Of a stretch of DNA of 64,000 nucleotides, positions 62,314-64,000 are shown in pieces. How positions within the stretch are numbered: the first letter of the stretch is position 1; each line of letters begins with the position of its first letter. Below the pieces are notes generated by a model. That model searched no databases. It saw only the letters and a program-made list of their open reading frames with translations, and was not told the origin of the DNA. The DNA is from Rhynchopus sp. YZ270_cl-10. Its lineage: Eukaryota > Euglenozoa > Diplonemea > Diplonemida > Diplonemidae. The stretch covers positions 273,001-337,000 of the forward strand of contig OZ037903.1 in assembly GCA_964035575.1 (NCBI GenBank), read 5' to 3'. A program made the position numbers and the translations under genes.

Positions 62314-62350
62314 TAAGATGACCCGAAGGCTCTCGTGCTTAATCACCTTG
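62314..62350 (+). repeat. HP1 copy
   Basis: aagatgacccgaaggctctc, then gtgcttaatcacctt. It is preceded by aagtttat, as at 18234. Confidence 0.65.
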
Positions 62351-63361
62351 GAGAAATAATATGGTATTGGGTGCGGGTTGAATAGGGGAAAAATGTGGTG
62401 TAGTGTCAGTCCATCGAACCATTGAAGAAAGTTATCCTCATGCGCAAAAGCAGTTGGTAATGTAGCTGTAAATTGTATCATCATGTGCAAGAGGAAGGAA
62501 GGGGAAAGTGTGCGTGTTGTCTCAGCCAGGGATAACTGTCAAGAATGGGTAGAATCAAAAAAGACCTCGTTTCTCGAGGCTTTCATAAGGGGAAAGAAGA
62601 ATCTTAGGATAGGTTGTCATCATGAACTGCAGGGTGTGGAGGCGACACAGCGAACACCAACATCTCCGGAGCGTTTCCCACTGAGTCACGCTATAAGCAG
62701 ACACGCACAGTAGAATTTGCACTCCGTTTTGCTGCAGAAGCGTGGCAAGAAAAGGTGTTCAGTAAGACCCATCGAACAGATGAAAGTATCCTCAAGCAAA
62801 GCTGTCAGTTCTAGTAGCTGGTAGATATGTTTCATCATGTACATGGGGTGGAGCTGTGCCGCGAACATCGTGTGGTGCATCTCCCCAACAAGCGAAGCCT
62901 AATATGGCACAAGACAGCACACATCAGGTATTGGATGCGGGTGGACACTGCAAAGGAAAGTGTGTTGTTGTGTTGCTGTGTTGTGTCAGTCCATCGAACC
63001 ATTGAAGAAAGTTATCCTCATGCGCAAAAGCAGTTGGTAATGTAGCTGTAAATTGTATCATCATGTGCAAGAGGAAGGAAGGGGAAAGTGTGCTGCGGAC
63101 ACTTCGACGCTACTAAGAACATTCATCCACACACAACAAATCTCCAACCACACGAATACGCAACAAAAAAACACATTTCCCCCCTTTTTTTTCCAACACC
63201 TCCAATTCTATGGCTAACTAACATGGCAAAAGATACACAAATACATAAGATAAAACCCCCCCTCCCACCATCTAATATTCAAAATACAAAAATCAACACA
63301 TTTTTCTAGCCTCCTCCTCTTTGCCTCATTTCCCCCTTCTTTCGTTGGTACAAAAATAAGA

Positions 63362-63466
63362 TGACTTGAAATACAAAGCCCTCTCGTGAACAGTGTACCT
63401 TTGGTATAATCGGGTGACCGTTGCGTGGACACCCCAATCATTATCCATTTTTGTGGTTTACATCTG
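63362..63466 (+). repeat. DR-B copy
   Basis: tgacttgaaatacaaagccc, tctcgtgaacagtgtacctt, then accgttgcgtggacacccc and tttgtggtttacatctga. Confidence 0.75.
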
Positions 63467-63537
63467 AAAAAAAAACGCAACTTTTTTTTTGAAAAAACGG
63501 AGTCGAGGAACCCTCAGTATTTCCCCTTAAAAGCCTC

Positions 63538-64000
63538 TCATTCATCACCAAGCAGACGTTGCAGATCCTGTAACTCCTCTTCCGTCTGTTTCGAGTCGAC
63601 CTCAACAAGGCGGCGGTGATGTGTGAGGGACATCTTCTTGATCTCCGCAAGCTTCTCCTTGAAGAGCTCGCCTGGATACGTGAACGCAACCTTTGCCTCC
63701 TGCAGCACCTCGGCCGTGGGTTTGAACTCCTCACTGGCAACGCGCAGGTGCTGCTTCAACAGCCCAACCCTCTCTCTGCAAGCCTCCTGCGCAGCGCGTA
63801 GCTCCTTCGCATGGTTCAGGTACTGTAGGTTGGTGTTTGGGAGAAAAAAGAATGGTTTATGGGATCCTAAAAGGGTGAGGATTCTTTGAGGGGAAATGAT
63901 TGATTAGACCTCGTGGGGTACAGATCTATGACAGAGCTGTGGTCTTTCTGTGAAGGAAGTAAAGGAAAAGTGGTGGGGTGCGTACCATGTCCCCTTGCAC
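63538..64000 (-). CDS. Coiled-coil protein, 3' end only (partial)
   Basis: The last exon is 63538-63822, after a CAG acceptor. The end of the previous exon is at 63986-64000 (donor GTACGC), and the gene continues past the right edge. The visible 94 residues begin YLNHAKELRAAQEACRERVG and end LQDLQRLLGDE. They form charged, heptad-like helices with a YPGELFKEKLAEIKKM segment and no enzyme motif. The family is not recognised. The reading frame is supported by composition and by the clean acceptor. Confidence 0.6.

Larger units (their letters stand above)
62154..63537. repeat. Repeat-filled gap: HP1, three copies of a ~108-bp repeat, DR-B
   Basis: HP1 lies at 62314-62350. A repeat beginning gtcagtccatcgaaccattg and ending aaggaaggggaaagtgtg occurs at about 62405-62512 and 62986-63093, identical over about 108 bp. 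A diverged third copy lies at about 62766-62850. DR-B lies at 63362-63466. No gene is seen. Confidence 0.65.

Overview
This window is nuclear DNA from a unicellular eukaryote. The genes have GT-AG introns with a strong GTATG donor. The proteins are eukaryotic: ribosomal protein L9 (uL6), ubiquilin/Dsk2, an actin-family protein, a prenylated Hsp40, a Rad5/HLTF-type remodeller, a REEP/YOP1 ER-shaping protein and PTRHD1. An IQ + RIIa + EF-hand protein of the EFCAB10 type hints at a flagellated cell. I cannot place the lineage from sequence alone. Every gene I can support is on the minus strand over the full 64 kb. Together with tandem near-identical genes, this recalls lineages with unidirectional gene blocks, but that comparison is inference.

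Layout in window order: phosphoribosylglycinamide formyltransferase (9-1019); a small membrane protein (1328-1757); about 2 kb of low-complexity DNA; an Hsp40 without a J domain (3745-5044) and PTRHD1 (5157-5609); a repeat-rich gap; a DUF4116-repeat protein (7643-9442); fucose mutarotase (10163-10603); ubiquilin (12462-13665); a zinc-finger protein (14635-15795); an actin-like gene with a 13-codon last exon (16398-17826); Rad5-like (18650-22054); a piggyBac-like element (22115-23520). The 24.5-33.3 kb block holds three related 2OG-Fe(II) oxygenase genes and a P-loop NTPase among segmental duplications. Next come two further DNA elements around and inside a WW-domain gene (35600-39536), three tandem alanine-rich coiled-coil genes on a 2,020-bp period (39967-45464), a prenylated proline-rich zinc-ribbon protein, a small membrane ORF, duplicated RPL9 genes, a REEP/YOP1 gene, a hAT-like element (51748-52403), about 4 kb without a convincing gene, an EamA/SLC35F-type transporter, the EFCAB10-like gene, a DPPW methyltransferase, a J-domain protein and the 3' end of a coiled-coil gene at the right edge. 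Many exons were joined by matching donor and acceptor phase. These models fit known family C-termini in actin, Hsp40, ubiquilin (UBA domain) and RPL9.

The least explained content is non-coding. At least four dispersed, hairpin-rich short repeat families lie in introns and just upstream of genes, and every copy I found has the same orientation relative to transcription. One family shows an apparent compensatory base-pair change. Another, about 70 nt long, occurs in an RPL9 intron and elsewhere with an A-tail and a 10-bp target-site duplication, as expected for a retroposed small structured RNA. I also see non-autonomous DNA elements with piggyBac, hAT, TA-flanked and two less certain signatures. 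I saw no tRNA, rRNA, CRISPR array or retrovirus-like element.
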